This document shows, piece by piece, positions 8,994 through 17,020 of a stretch of DNA of 64,000 nucleotides. The stretch's first letter is position 1. Each line of letters starts with the position of its first letter. The notes beneath the pieces are model-generated. The model was not told where the DNA came from. It saw only the letters and a program-made list of their open reading frames with translations, and ran no database searches. The stretch spans positions 3,472,001 to 3,536,000 of the forward strand of contig NZ_CP014782.1 in the NCBI RefSeq assembly GCF_002005305.1, written 5' to 3'. Position numbers and translations under genes: made by a program. This DNA is from Shewanella psychrophila. GTDB lineage: Bacteria > Pseudomonadota > Gammaproteobacteria > Enterobacterales > Shewanellaceae.

Positions 8994-9239
8994 TTATGCC
9001 ATGGCGACTTGTTGTGATTTTGCACGATAGATTTTTATCAGGTGGTAGATATTGATACAGGCAACAAACGCATTCATGCCTGCCACCGGCCAAGCCGATA
9101 TATAGATCCCGTAAACAACGAACAAGGAACAGCCGGTAAAGTTTAAACATCTAAGCCAGATGATATCTTTCATCATTAACGAAATAGCGACCATTACTGA
9201 CGCAAAATAACCAATGATTTCAATCGTTGAAGCTTCCAT
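8994..9239 (-). CDS. YgjV-like small inner-membrane protein
   Basis: The product has 81 residues. Most of the chain is hydrophobic with about three membrane segments (IIGYFASVMVAISLMM, LRCLNFTGCSLFVVYGIYI, GMNAFVACINIYHLI). The pattern IGYFAS...S..MKD...LR.LN..G...F..YG......P....N..... is the signature of the YgjV family of bacterial inner-membrane proteins (Pfam Imp-YgjV). AAGGTACC just before the ATG acts as ribosome-binding site. It lies 115 bp upstream of the PAP2 gene on the same strand and could be cotranscribed. The biochemical role of the family is unknown. Confidence 0.65.
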   Translation of the reverse strand: MEASTIEIIGYFASVMVAISLMMKDIIWLRCLNFTGCSLFVVYGIYISAWPVAGMNAFVACINIYHLIKIYRAKSQQVAMA

Positions 9240-9572
9240 GAAGGTACCTTTTAAGGCCTTCTGCCATCCATAAGCGAATTGGGGGGTCCGTGCCCCTAAA
9301 GCAAGTTAAAGTTAAGTTAATTTAATCTACGTACATGCTAACAAAGTTATGCCATACATGTAATAAAAATACGTCATTTAATGACCTATATCATGTTTAG
9401 CGCTGCTTTATTCAGCAACAGAAGAAACTTTACAACAAACTCGTTAACAGGGGCATATATCAACAATTGCGTGATTGATAACACTTTTCTTTTTAAAAAT
9501 CCCTTATATACTGGCCTTATCTCGTCAAATTGTGCACGACTCAGCACAATATCGATCTACAGGAGTATGACT
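9240..9572. other. rraA leader and divergent promoter region
   Basis: A 333-bp AT-rich stretch between the divergent ygjV-like and rraA genes. A -10-like TATACT lies at 9507-9512. A stem-loop (ATTGTGC, 8-base loop, GCACAAT, 9529-9550) ends 10 bases before the rraA Shine-Dalgarno AGGAG at 9561-9565, and could affect translation. A longer open frame from 9381 reads into rraA, but its first 64 codons look non-coding. Confidence 0.4.
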
Positions 9573-10058
9573 ATGGAATACAACACCTCAGAACTTTGTG
9601 ACACTTACATCGATGTCGTCGATGTTGTCGAGCCCATGTTCAGTAACTACGGTGGTTGTAACTCATTTGGTGGCTCAATCAGCACTATTAAATGTTTCGA
9701 AGATAACGGCCTTATCGCTGAAGCGCTTCAACAAGATGGTGAAGGTAGGGTTCTACTTGTAGATGGTGGCGGCTCTTTAAGACGCGCACTGCTTGATTCT
9801 GCGATTGCTCGGATAGCAGTCGAGAACAAATGGGAAGGCATCATCATCTACGGCTCAGTGAGAGATGTAGATGCTCTGGAAGATCTCGACTTAGGCATTC
9901 AGGCTCTGGCCTCTATTCCTGTTGGTGCCGATGGTAACTCGATCGGTGAGCTGGAAATTCCCGTCAACTTTGGCGGCGTTACTTTTCTACCTCTGGATCA
10001 CGTTTACGCCGACAACACAGGTATCATTCTTTCGCCAGAACCTTTAGATATTGAATAG
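9573..10058 (+). CDS. rraA: Regulator of RNase E activity A
   Basis: RraA binds the C-terminal scaffold of RNase E and inhibits mRNA decay, and also interacts with degradosome helicases. The product is 161 residues, the same length as the E. coli protein. I chose the ATG at 9573 because AGGAG (9561-9565) sits seven bases before it; the ATG at 9567 is too close and an upstream frame from 9381 is not RraA-like. Family features are MEYNTSELCD at the start, GGCNSFGG, GGGSLRRALL and the GSVRDVD segment. The gene is monocistronic and convergent with phaC across a long hairpin terminator. Confidence 0.93.
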   Translation: MEYNTSELCDTYIDVVDVVEPMFSNYGGCNSFGGSISTIKCFEDNGLIAEALQQDGEGRVLLVDGGGSLRRALLDSAIARIAVENKWEGIIIYGSVRDVDALEDLDLGIQALASIPVGADGNSIGELEIPVNFGGVTFLPLDHVYADNTGIILSPEPLDIE

Positions 10059-10079
10059 ATAGCTTGAGACAAGACAATC

Positions 10080-10118
10080 AAAAAGGATGATGAAACCTAA
10101 GTTTCATCATCCTTTTTT
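10080..10118. terminator. Bidirectional terminator between rraA and phaC
   Basis: A 17-bp perfect stem (10080-10096 with 10101-10117, loop CTAA), flanked by A-run and T-run on both strands. It lies between two convergent genes and can end transcription from either side. Confidence 0.85.
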
Positions 10119-10146
10119 AGCGCTGTTTTATACCCATTGGTATTAT

Positions 10147-11919
10147 TTATTTAATGGGTAACTGCTGTAATACATAGGTACCCGGGGCCGATGCCAAAGA
10201 CATTTCGGGGTCTATGTTTCTCGCTGGCACCTTCTCTTTATCCAGTTTCTCCAACCACCCTTGCCAGTGACTCCACCAGGAGCCTTTATGATATTTGGCC
10301 GTTTCCAGCCATACATCGGCATCAGCCTCTTGCTTGCCGCCCTCCCAATAACCATATTTCTTCTTATATGGCGGGTTTATCACTCCGGCGATATGACCTG
10401 ACTCACCGAGAACAAAAGTCACCTCACCTGACAATAGCTGGCTGCCCGCATAAGTCCCCTTCCATTCGGCTATATGATCTTCACTGGTGGAGAGATAATA
10501 AACCGGCACTTTGACCTTAGCCAAATCTATACCTGTACCCTTAATCTGGACACTTTTAGGTACCTTTAACTTATTCTCGAGATAGAGCTGACGTAATATA
10601 AAGTTATGACATTCAGCCGTTACGTTAGAGGAGTCGGTACTCCAGAACAAGAAATCGAAATCCACCGGACTCACGCCCTTCAGATAATTATCTATGTAAT
10701 AATTCCAATGTAGGCTATTTTCCCGCAATAAATTAAAGGTCACCGCCAGCTGTCGGCCATCCATATAGCCTAAGCTTTTATTGCGTAACTCCAAACTCGT
10801 CACCATAGCTTGATTAATATAGACCCCCAGCTCTCCAGGATTGGCAAAATCCAGTATCGTCGTCAGTAAGGTCGCGCTTTTAATTCTCTGCTTAGCGCGC
10901 TTACTCACCATATAAGCCATAGCCGTCGATAATAGCGTTCCGCCAATACAGTACCCAATAGCATTAACATGTTGCTCACCCGTGCATGACTCTATGGCTT
11001 CTAGCGAAGCTATGATGCCATTGAGCACATAGTCATCGAAACCACTGTCGGCAAGAGAAGCATCAGGGTTACGCCAGGAGATGAGAAAGACCGTATGCCC
11101 TTGTTCGACTAACCAATTCACCATGGAATTTTCTTTACGCATATCTAAGATGTAATACTTATTCACAAACGGCGGCACGATAAATATAGGCCTGGTATTA
11201 ACCTGTTCAGTTTGGGGATGGTATTGAATGAGCTCGAGCAGATGATTGCGAAACACGACTTCGCCTGGGGTTAAGGCCAAATCCCTACCCAGTTTAAACG
11301 AATCTTTTTGGGTCATTCGCACTTTGAGCAGATCCGAGCTTGCTTGCAGATCTTCCTGAAACTGCTCCATTCCCCTGATAAGATTATCTCCCTTTGTTTC
11401 CTGGGTTAAGCGCATCAGTTCAGGGTTCGTCAGCACAAAATTGCTGGGAGACATGGCGTTGATAGTCTGCCTGCTAAAGACATTGAGACGTTGTTTCACA
11501 TCTGGATTGAGACCCTTAGTCTGATTGATCATCTTAAACATGTTTTTACTGAATAAGAGATAAGATTGCTTGATCGCATCATATAGCACATCTTTCTGCC
11601 AGGCAGGGTCATCGAACCTAAGATCGTATTTTTCAGGCTCAACAACGGCATCATGATCTTGAGGTGACTGGCTTATCATGGAGTTCTGCCAGATTTGTAA
11701 CTGGTCTTGCCACCATTTCATCTGAGTATGAAGCAGTTGTTCCGGTTGCTTGCTCGTTTCCTCGAACCAGGAACACAGATCTTCGCTATTTTGCTGCATC
11801 ATGGCTTGTTGCATTGAGTTATCAGTTGTGGCGCTTTCATTAAACGTCTTGAATAACTCCGCATTACATTCATATAGATTCTTAAAAAAATCACCATACA
11901 CATTGTTAGCTGACGACAT
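10147..11919 (-). CDS. phaC: Class I polyhydroxyalkanoate synthase
   Basis: Polymerises (R)-3-hydroxyacyl-CoA into polyhydroxyalkanoate granules. The product is 590 residues, the usual length for class I. The lipase-like box GYCIGG places the catalytic cysteine at C324. The partner residues are D481 (STSEDHIAEW) and H509 (GESGHIAG), the spacing of the Cupriavidus enzyme. The tryptophan-rich WWSHWQGWL segment near the C-terminus is typical. The ATG at 11919 is preceded by AGGAG. It is the last gene of a minus-strand series phaB-phaP-phaC, with 154 bp of stem-loop repeats before it. Transcription ends at the 10080-10118 hairpin. Confidence 0.93.
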   Translation of the reverse strand: MSSANNVYGDFFKNLYECNAELFKTFNESATTDNSMQQAMMQQNSEDLCSWFEETSKQPEQLLHTQMKWWQDQLQIWQNSMISQSPQDHDAVVEPEKYDLRFDDPAWQKDVLYDAIKQSYLLFSKNMFKMINQTKGLNPDVKQRLNVFSRQTINAMSPSNFVLTNPELMRLTQETKGDNLIRGMEQFQEDLQASSDLLKVRMTQKDSFKLGRDLALTPGEVVFRNHLLELIQYHPQTEQVNTRPIFIVPPFVNKYYILDMRKENSMVNWLVEQGHTVFLISWRNPDASLADSGFDDYVLNGIIASLEAIESCTGEQHVNAIGYCIGGTLLSTAMAYMVSKRAKQRIKSATLLTTILDFANPGELGVYINQAMVTSLELRNKSLGYMDGRQLAVTFNLLRENSLHWNYYIDNYLKGVSPVDFDFLFWSTDSSNVTAECHNFILRQLYLENKLKVPKSVQIKGTGIDLAKVKVPVYYLSTSEDHIAEWKGTYAGSQLLSGEVTFVLGESGHIAGVINPPYKKKYGYWEGGKQEADADVWLETAKYHKGSWWSHWQGWLEKLDKEKVPARNIDPEMSLASAPGTYVLQQLPIK

Positions 11920-11937
11920 TTGTTCTCCTAACTGCTA

Positions 11938-11997
11938 ATACCAATCTCATTAAATATCTGCTCACGCTGAAAGAACGCATATGTAATAGGATTGGTG
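11938..11997. repeat. Palindromic repeat sharing the MITE end sequence
   Basis: Arms 11940-11957 and 11979-11996 are complementary at about 15 of 18 positions. The left arm (ATACCAATCTCATTAAATAT) closely resembles the ends of the 7983-8297 element. It lies between phaP and phaC, directly upstream of the phaC ribosome-binding site. Confidence 0.5.
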
Positions 11998-12010
11998 TGA
12001 TCTACAGACC

Positions 12011-12063
12011 TCAGATTGGATAACGAGACAACGCCTAAGTAAGGAGTGCTGTTATCCATCTGA
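12011..12063. repeat. Long stem-loop between phaP and phaC
   Basis: TCAGATTGGATAAC (12011-12024) pairs with GTTATCCATCTGA (12051-12063) apart from one bulged base. On the minus strand it is not followed by a T-run, so it is more likely an RNA-processing, stability or repeat element than a terminator. It could set the ratio of phasin to synthase. Confidence 0.45.
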
Positions 12064-12073
12064 CGCCTTATTT

Positions 12074-12424
12074 TTAAACTTTTGCAGTCGCCTTCTTAAC
12101 TGTTTCACTGGCCATAGCATCTAATTCAGTTTTGAATTCTTGACCAATTTTCGATAGTTTTTCACCATCTTCAATCATCTGCGAGCTTAATTCAGTGATC
12201 GCTTCAACTTGCTTAACGTTGAAGTTAAACCAGCTTTGAACATCGGTCACCGAACTCGCGCCCTTCATTTGTTTTACGCCAGTTTCCGAATAAACCTGCA
12301 TTGCAGCAAGCTGCAAACGAGTCGTCTCCTCAATGCTCTTAACCAGCATTTTGTTGTACTGAGTCATTGGGGAAAGTGCTTTTTCATTTTGCTCTATGAG
12401 TGTTTTAAAGAAATCGGTATACAT
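12074..12424 (-). CDS. phaP: Phasin family granule-associated protein
   Basis: Phasins coat polyhydroxyalkanoate granules and control their size. The product is 116 residues, almost all alpha-helical and amphipathic, with MYTDFFKTLIEQNEKALSPM at the N-terminus and a C-terminus rich in Ala, Lys and Val, as in other short phasins. No cysteine is present. It lies 154 bp upstream of phaC and 182 bp downstream of phaB. AGGAGC precedes the ATG. Assignment rests on composition and context as well as sequence, and is fairly sure. Confidence 0.82.
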   Translation of the reverse strand: MYTDFFKTLIEQNEKALSPMTQYNKMLVKSIEETTRLQLAAMQVYSETGVKQMKGASSVTDVQSWFNFNVKQVEAITELSSQMIEDGEKLSKIGQEFKTELDAMASETVKKATAKV

Positions 12425-12606
12425 AAGTTTGCTCCTATTCAGGGTTTAACGTTTGAGGACACATTTGGCATGCTCCCCAATAGATTTAAAGTTCCGCTTA
12501 TCCCAACAAAAACCACGTACAGAAAATGATCATGAAGCCGCTGATGATGGGCAAGCTGTGACCACTAACTAATTACTGATAAATAAGGTTTCGTCGGTTA
12601 AGCTGG

Positions 12607-13353
12607 TTACGACATATACTGGCCGCCATTAATCGATAAGGTTTCGCCGGTAATGTAACTCGCTTCAGTGCTAGCAAGATAAATGATGGCTGCTGCAACC
12701 TCAGAAGGTTCAGCAAGGCGTTTAATCGGGATCTGTGAGGTGATATTTTCCAATAGTTCAGGTTTCATCGCCGCTACCATAGGTGTTCGGGTATAACCTG
12801 GGGCTACGACGTTCACTGTGACGCCCTTGCCTGCACCTTCATAGGCCAGGGCCTTGGTAAAACCTATCATGCCGGCTTTCGCCGCAGAGTAGTTTGTTTG
12901 GCCAAATTGCCCCTTCAAACCATTGACTGAGGAGATATTGATGATACGTCCGAAGCCCTGCTCACACATGGCCTGAAAGATAGGTTGAGTCATATTGAAC
13001 AAGCTATTCAAGTTTGTGTTAATGACCTGATTCCATTGTTCAAAATTCATTTTTTTGAATTGAGAGTCGCGGGTGATACCAACGTTGTTAATCAATACAT
13101 CCACATGGCCGAACTCTTGAAAAATAGTCTTAAGACCCACAGCGCATGCTTGGTTATCTGTTACATCCATAAAAAATGACTTAACATCTCGAGTGGTTAA
13201 ATCATACTTATCACGCCACTCCGCCATCTCCTCATCTGTTCTAACACGACATACAGCAATAACCAGGTAATCGTTCTTAACTAATTCCCTACAGGTAATA
13301 CTGCCTATTCCACCTAAAGCTCCGGTCACTATCGCGACTTTCCTATGACTCAT
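12607..13353 (-). CDS. phaB: Acetoacetyl-CoA reductase (SDR family)
   Basis: Reduces acetoacetyl-CoA to (R)-3-hydroxybutyryl-CoA with NADPH, supplying monomers to PhaC. The product is 248 residues. It has the short-chain dehydrogenase cofactor motif TGALGGIG near the N-terminus, the NNVGI motif, and the catalytic set SSVNG...YSAAK. The PhaB-typical sequence QFGQTNYSAAKAGMIGFTKA distinguishes it from FabG. GGAGG-like bases precede the ATG at 13353. It is the first gene of the pha series. No thiolase gene (phaA) lies between it and phaP, where some related bacteria carry one. Confidence 0.88.
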   Translation of the reverse strand: MSHRKVAIVTGALGGIGSITCRELVKNDYLVIAVCRVRTDEEMAEWRDKYDLTTRDVKSFFMDVTDNQACAVGLKTIFQEFGHVDVLINNVGITRDSQFKKMNFEQWNQVINTNLNSLFNMTQPIFQAMCEQGFGRIINISSVNGLKGQFGQTNYSAAKAGMIGFTKALAYEGAGKGVTVNVVAPGYTRTPMVAAMKPELLENITSQIPIKRLAEPSEVAAAIIYLASTEASYITGETLSINGGQYMS

Positions 13354-13778
13354 TACTCGACCTCCGCTTGTCGATTATTAGCATGAATGTTGCAGTATTT
13401 GACTGGATAGCCGGAAACCAGAACTATCCATGAAATAGTTAACTCACATCAGCGAATATCAAACTAAATCAAGCCTGACAGATGCTGCAGCTATAGATAA
13501 ATTACTAATGGTCCCAAAAGCTTACGTTCATCATACGAATGTGTAAGAGGAGAGTAACGCTGTTCTAAAGGACAGTGGAGAAGCGACCAAGAAGTGATGT
13601 ATCTGGCCGGAAAAGACACTAGAAATACTAAAATATAGCCAAGTAAGATGACTTCTAAAAACTTGTCAGAAAACCAATCCACCAGGCCAACAATAAATCC
13701 CTCGAGGATTTCATTGCCATCAAAAGCCTAGTTAAGTCACAATGTGGTTATTAGCATCAAAATAAGAACTAAATTGAT
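13354..13778. other. Intergenic region with a doubtful small membrane frame
   Basis: A 425-bp divergent spacer between phaB and the arginase-family gene. A minus-strand frame at 13491-13682 could encode 63 residues with one hydrophobic helix (FLEVILLGYILVFLVSF). It would start from a GTG without a good ribosome-binding site, and its frame stays open upstream for about 14 more codons without a standard start. It could be a gene remnant. I do not call it as a gene. Confidence 0.35.
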
Positions 13779-14822
13779 ATGCAATATCTCATTCCTTTTA
13801 CCAGACAAGTGTGCCGGAAACTCGTTTCAATTCGTGACGGCGAAACTAAACTTGCCCAAACCGTTCACTGCAGCGATGGAAGTAGTCACCTCAGCGAGAC
13901 ACTCGATAATGCTAAAGCCAGTGGTGTACGTTTCGCTATCCTAGGCATAGGTGAAGACATAGGCCCACGCGCCAATTTGGGTCGCGGCGGCGCAACCGAT
14001 GCATTCGAATCGGCCATGGCGCAATTTCTAAACCTACAATCTAACCGCTTCTTGAGTGGCAACGAGTGTATGGTGTTGGGTCAGATACAGACAGACGACC
14101 TACAGCTCGGAGAAGAGGCTGATGCCGATGCACTGAGAAGCAATGTTGAACTGCTTGATGACAGAGTGATCACCATAGCCAGTCAGGTAATTTCGGCGGG
14201 CCTCGAGCCTATCGTTATCGGCGGCGGCCATAACAATGCCTATGGCTTATTGATGTCGGTCAAGCATTGCCTTAACAAGAAAGTCGCGGCGGTAAACTTA
14301 GATCCCCATTCCGATTTTCGCCCGCGTGAAGGTCGCCATAGCGGCAATGGTTTCAGCTACGCTGCGGCCAGCGGCGCATTGGGTTACTACCATGTACTCG
14401 GCATGCATGAACTCAAGAACAGTGAAGAGACTCTGGAGCAACTCAGCACCTTCGGCGGCCACTGGCACACCTTACAGTCAATCTGGATACGTCGAGAAAT
14501 CACCTTGAAGTCGGCATTAGATGAGATAGTCACGCGCCTAAACGACAGCCAATTACCTGTGGCCCTAGAACTGGATCTCGATGCCATCATCAATATGCCC
14601 AGCAGTGCCTCGACAACTGCGGGGATACCACTACTGGACGCCTTACATTATGTGAGCACAATAGCCAGAAATACACCTTGTACTTATCTGCATTTAGCAG
14701 AAGCCGCACCTAGCTGCCATGTTGCTGGCATAGCGGCAGGTTATCGCGAAACAGGCCAGAGTATCAGTGAGCTGATTTATGCGTATATTCAAGGCAGAAT
14801 GCAGGCACAGCAGATAGGTTAA
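13779..14822 (+). CDS. Arginase/ureohydrolase family protein, formimidoylglutamase-like
   Basis: The product has 347 residues. Manganese-binding motifs of the arginase superfamily are in order: GGGHNNAYG, NLDPHSDFRP (D-x-H-x-D) and LDLDAI. HSGNGFSYA after the second motif is typical of formimidoylglutamase (HutG), which converts N-formimidoyl-L-glutamate to glutamate and formamide in histidine breakdown. No other hut gene lies nearby, so the substrate is inferred from the family only; agmatinase or another ureohydrolase cannot be excluded. The 3' flank holds a 16-bp perfect palindrome and then the 91-bp repeat array. Confidence 0.68.
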   Translation: MQYLIPFTRQVCRKLVSIRDGETKLAQTVHCSDGSSHLSETLDNAKASGVRFAILGIGEDIGPRANLGRGGATDAFESAMAQFLNLQSNRFLSGNECMVLGQIQTDDLQLGEEADADALRSNVELLDDRVITIASQVISAGLEPIVIGGGHNNAYGLLMSVKHCLNKKVAAVNLDPHSDFRPREGRHSGNGFSYAAASGALGYYHVLGMHELKNSEETLEQLSTFGGHWHTLQSIWIRREITLKSALDEIVTRLNDSQLPVALELDLDAIINMPSSASTTAGIPLLDALHYVSTIARNTPCTYLHLAEAAPSCHVAGIAAGYRETGQSISELIYAYIQGRMQAQQIG

Positions 14823-14846
14823 ATCTAGATTTTAGTCCCTAGGGTT

Positions 14847-14862
14847 TAGAACCTAGGTTCTA
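14847..14862. repeat. 16-bp perfect palindrome after the ureohydrolase gene
   Basis: TAGAACCTAGGTTCTA is its own reverse complement. It lies 24 bases after the stop codon, next to a further CCTAGGG. There is no T-run, so a terminator role is doubtful; it may be a protein-binding or repeat-end sequence. Confidence 0.45.
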
Positions 14863-14870
14863 GGTTATTT

Positions 14871-15351
14871 CTCTCATACTATTCACCAATGGCTAACTTC
14901 TTGTGAAGCTAGTATGTAAGCGCCTGCGCATCCTGAAAATGAGTCAAAGATGCCTATATTTCTCTCATACTATTCACCAATGGCTAACTTCTTGTGAAGC
15001 TAGTATGTAAGCGCCTGCGCATCCTGAAAATGAGTCAAAGATGTCTATATTTCTCTCATACTATTCACCAATGGCTAACTTCTTGTGAAGCTAATATGTA
15101 AGCGCCTGTGCATCCTGAAAATGAGTCAAAGATGTCTATATTTCTCTCATACTATTCACCAATGGCTAACTTCTTGTGAAGCTAATATGTAAGCGCCTGT
15201 GCATCCTGAAAATGAGTCAAAGATGTCTATATTTCTCTCATACTATTCACCAATGGCTAACTTCTTGTGAAGCTAATATGTAAGCGCCTGTGCATCCTGA
15301 AAATGAGTCAAAGATGTCTATATTTCTCTCATACTATTCACCAATGGCTAA
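14871..15351 (+). repeat. Tandem array, five 91-bp units plus a 26-bp partial
   Basis: Units start at 14871, 14962, 15053, 15144 and 15235, and a partial unit starts at 15326. Each begins CTCTCATACTATTCACCAAT. The period is exactly 91 bp and the units are almost identical. Copies 1 and 2 carry CTAGTATG and CCTGCGCA, whereas copies 3 to 5 carry CTAATATG and CCTGTGCA. Each unit contains a small stem-loop CTTC-TTGT-GAAG. The period is not divisible by three and no open frame runs through, so the array is not coding. Confidence 0.92.
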
Positions 15352-15523
15352 TATTATGATGTAATGCGCAGTCAAATTTGCGAAAGGCTGCGCCAACGCG
15401 CATTTTCAACAATTCCGAGTCCAGATAACTAACATCGATCACAATGTGATTGATGTAGTATTCTTCGACGTGAATGAATGGCTTACACTCGCTTATAATA
15501 ATTGCAGAGATAGGAACAACCAG
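15352..15523 (+). promoter_or_regulatory. ubiE upstream region with operator-like palindrome and -10 box
   Basis: An imperfect inverted repeat at 15433-15455 (CATCGATCACA, A, TGTGATTGATG) has one mismatch per arm. A TATAAT box at 15494-15499 lies 25 bases before the ubiE start. The -35 (TGAATG at 15471-15476, 17-bp spacer) is weak, so activation by a factor at the palindrome is possible. Confidence 0.45.
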
Positions 15524-16279
15524 ATGTCACAGGGCACAGAAAACAGTACCCATTTCGGTTATAAAACAGTTGAAGCAGAACAGAAGGCTGATATGGTCGC
15601 TGGCGTATTCCATTCTGTTGCGGCCAAATATGACATCATGAATGATGTCATGTCCTTCGGTATCCACCGCATGTGGAAGCGCTTTACCATCGAAAGCGCT
15701 GGTGCGCGTCCAGGCATGAAAGTATTAGATCTTGCGGGCGGCACAGGCGATCTGACAGCAAAATCCTCTCACCTAGTGGGTGACAGAGGCCAGGTTACCC
15801 TCGCCGATATTAACGATTCCATGCTTAAAGTCGGTCGTGAAAAGCTAAGAGACAAGGGTATAGTTGGCAATGTGAACTATGTTCAAGCCAATGCCGAAGC
15901 CCTGCCTTTTCCTGATAATCACTTCGACATCATCACCATTGCATTTGGCTTACGTAACGTGACCGACAAAGATGCAGCCATCCGCTCTATGCTTCGTGTA
16001 CTTAAGCCAGGTGGAAAGCTATTAGTTCTGGAATTTTCAAAACCAAAGCATGATGTGATGCGTAAGATTTATGATCTTTACAGCTTCAAAATAATGCCAA
16101 AAATGGGCGCTCTCATAACTCAAGATGCCGACAGTTATGAGTATCTGGCCGAGTCTATTCGCATGCACCCAGATCAAGAGACTTTAAAAGGTATGATGGT
16201 CGAAGCAGGCTTCGAGCAAGTAGATTACACCAACATGACAGATGGCATTGTGGCCTTGCACAAGGGCTATAAGTTTTAA
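15524..16279 (+). CDS. ubiE: Ubiquinone/menaquinone C-methyltransferase
   Basis: SAM-dependent C-methylation step shared by ubiquinone and menaquinone synthesis. The product is 251 residues, identical in length to E. coli UbiE, using the ATG at 15524 with AGGAA seven bases upstream. A longer frame from 15446 is open, but those residues are not UbiE-like. Motifs: SAM-binding LDLAGGTGDL, NDSMLKVGREK, and the family stretches GLRNVTD and LKPGGKLLVLEFSKP. First of the ubiE-ubiJ-ubiB genes, though a terminator hairpin separates it from ubiJ. Both quinones matter here because the fumarate reductase in this window is expected to use menaquinol. Confidence 0.95.
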   Translation: MSQGTENSTHFGYKTVEAEQKADMVAGVFHSVAAKYDIMNDVMSFGIHRMWKRFTIESAGARPGMKVLDLAGGTGDLTAKSSHLVGDRGQVTLADINDSMLKVGREKLRDKGIVGNVNYVQANAEALPFPDNHFDIITIAFGLRNVTDKDAAIRSMLRVLKPGGKLLVLEFSKPKHDVMRKIYDLYSFKIMPKMGALITQDADSYEYLAESIRMHPDQETLKGMMVEAGFEQVDYTNMTDGIVALHKGYKF

Positions 16280-16313
16280 TCTTGGTTAAACGGTTCAGTT
16301 TAACGCCTAGGTA

Positions 16314-16344
16314 AAAATAAGAGTCTGTGCATGACTCTTATTTT
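16314..16344 (+). terminator. Intrinsic terminator between ubiE and ubiJ
   Basis: Stem AAAATAAGAGTC (16314-16325), loop TGTGCAT, GACTCTTATTTT (16333-16344). The 12-bp stem ends in a T-rich arm. It would end or attenuate transcription after ubiE, leaving ubiJ-ubiB partly dependent on a separate promoter. Confidence 0.7.
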
Positions 16345-16387
16345 ATAGTTCTAATGCTAGAGTCTAAATTAAGTCATTGGATTAATT

Positions 16388-17005
16388 ATGAAACGTGAAA
16401 TTGCATTGTTGCTCAGTGCCGGGCTTGAGACTGCTTTCAAGCAAATCCTCGCTCAGTCTCCGGAAGAGTATGCGAAATTGCGTTCTCTACATGGTAAGGT
16501 CCTTTGCATTCAATTGAGTCAGCTCAGTTGGCCAATCTATCTGGTTTTTGCTCGCGAAATTCAGGTATTAGGAAAATATGAAGGTGAAGTCACCACTAAG
16601 GTCAATGCCGATGTAACGACCCTATATCAATTAACCGAAGGGGCTAACCTTACCGAGCTTATCAAACAAGACAAGCTGAGTATCGAAGGCGATCTCAACT
16701 TGCTACAGGTATTTAGCCATTACCTGCAACAAGTAGAATTCAATTTTGCCGAACCCATTTCTCGCTATATTGGCGATGCTCCGACTCACTTTCTAGGTAG
16801 AGGCGCTAAACAAGCCAAATCAGACCTAGTTAACGTCTTCCGCAAGAGTCGCTCCCATGTGGGTCAATTAACCACCGAAGAATATAAGTTAGCCCCTCAT
16901 AAAATCGAGTTTATTCATTTAGGTGATAGAATCGATGAGCTAGTGGCAGATATCGACGCCATAGAGAAACGAATCAAACAGCTACAGAGCCACTTTCCTA
17001 AATAA
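16388..17005 (+). CDS. ubiJ: Ubiquinone biosynthesis accessory factor UbiJ (SCP2 domain)
   Basis: UbiJ is a lipid-binding accessory protein of the aerobic ubiquinone biosynthesis complex. The product is 205 residues. An N-terminal SCP2 sterol-carrier-like domain (about 15-110, with GKVLCIQLSQLSWPIYLVFA and GDLNLLQVFSHYLQQVEFN) is followed by a charged helical tail ending IDAIEKRIKQLQSHFPK, probably a coiled coil. Position between ubiE and ubiB, with 15 bp to ubiB, is the standard gamma-proteobacterial order and makes the call firm. Confidence 0.9.
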   Translation: MKREIALLLSAGLETAFKQILAQSPEEYAKLRSLHGKVLCIQLSQLSWPIYLVFAREIQVLGKYEGEVTTKVNADVTTLYQLTEGANLTELIKQDKLSIEGDLNLLQVFSHYLQQVEFNFAEPISRYIGDAPTHFLGRGAKQAKSDLVNVFRKSRSHVGQLTTEEYKLAPHKIEFIHLGDRIDELVADIDAIEKRIKQLQSHFPK

Positions 17006-17020
17006 GGCGAACGCTAAGAC

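Noticed and set aside
9381..9572. N-terminal extension of RraA from an ATG at 9381
   Set aside because: The extra 64 residues match no RraA and no ribosome-binding site precedes that ATG; AGGAG points to 9573.
13491..13682. Minus-strand 63-residue membrane protein
   Set aside because: GTG start without ribosome-binding site, frame open further upstream without a standard start, and no family recognised. Noted as a possible remnant only.
14871..15351. 91-bp array as a CRISPR
   Set aside because: Whole units repeat with no unique spacers between them, and no cas gene is near.
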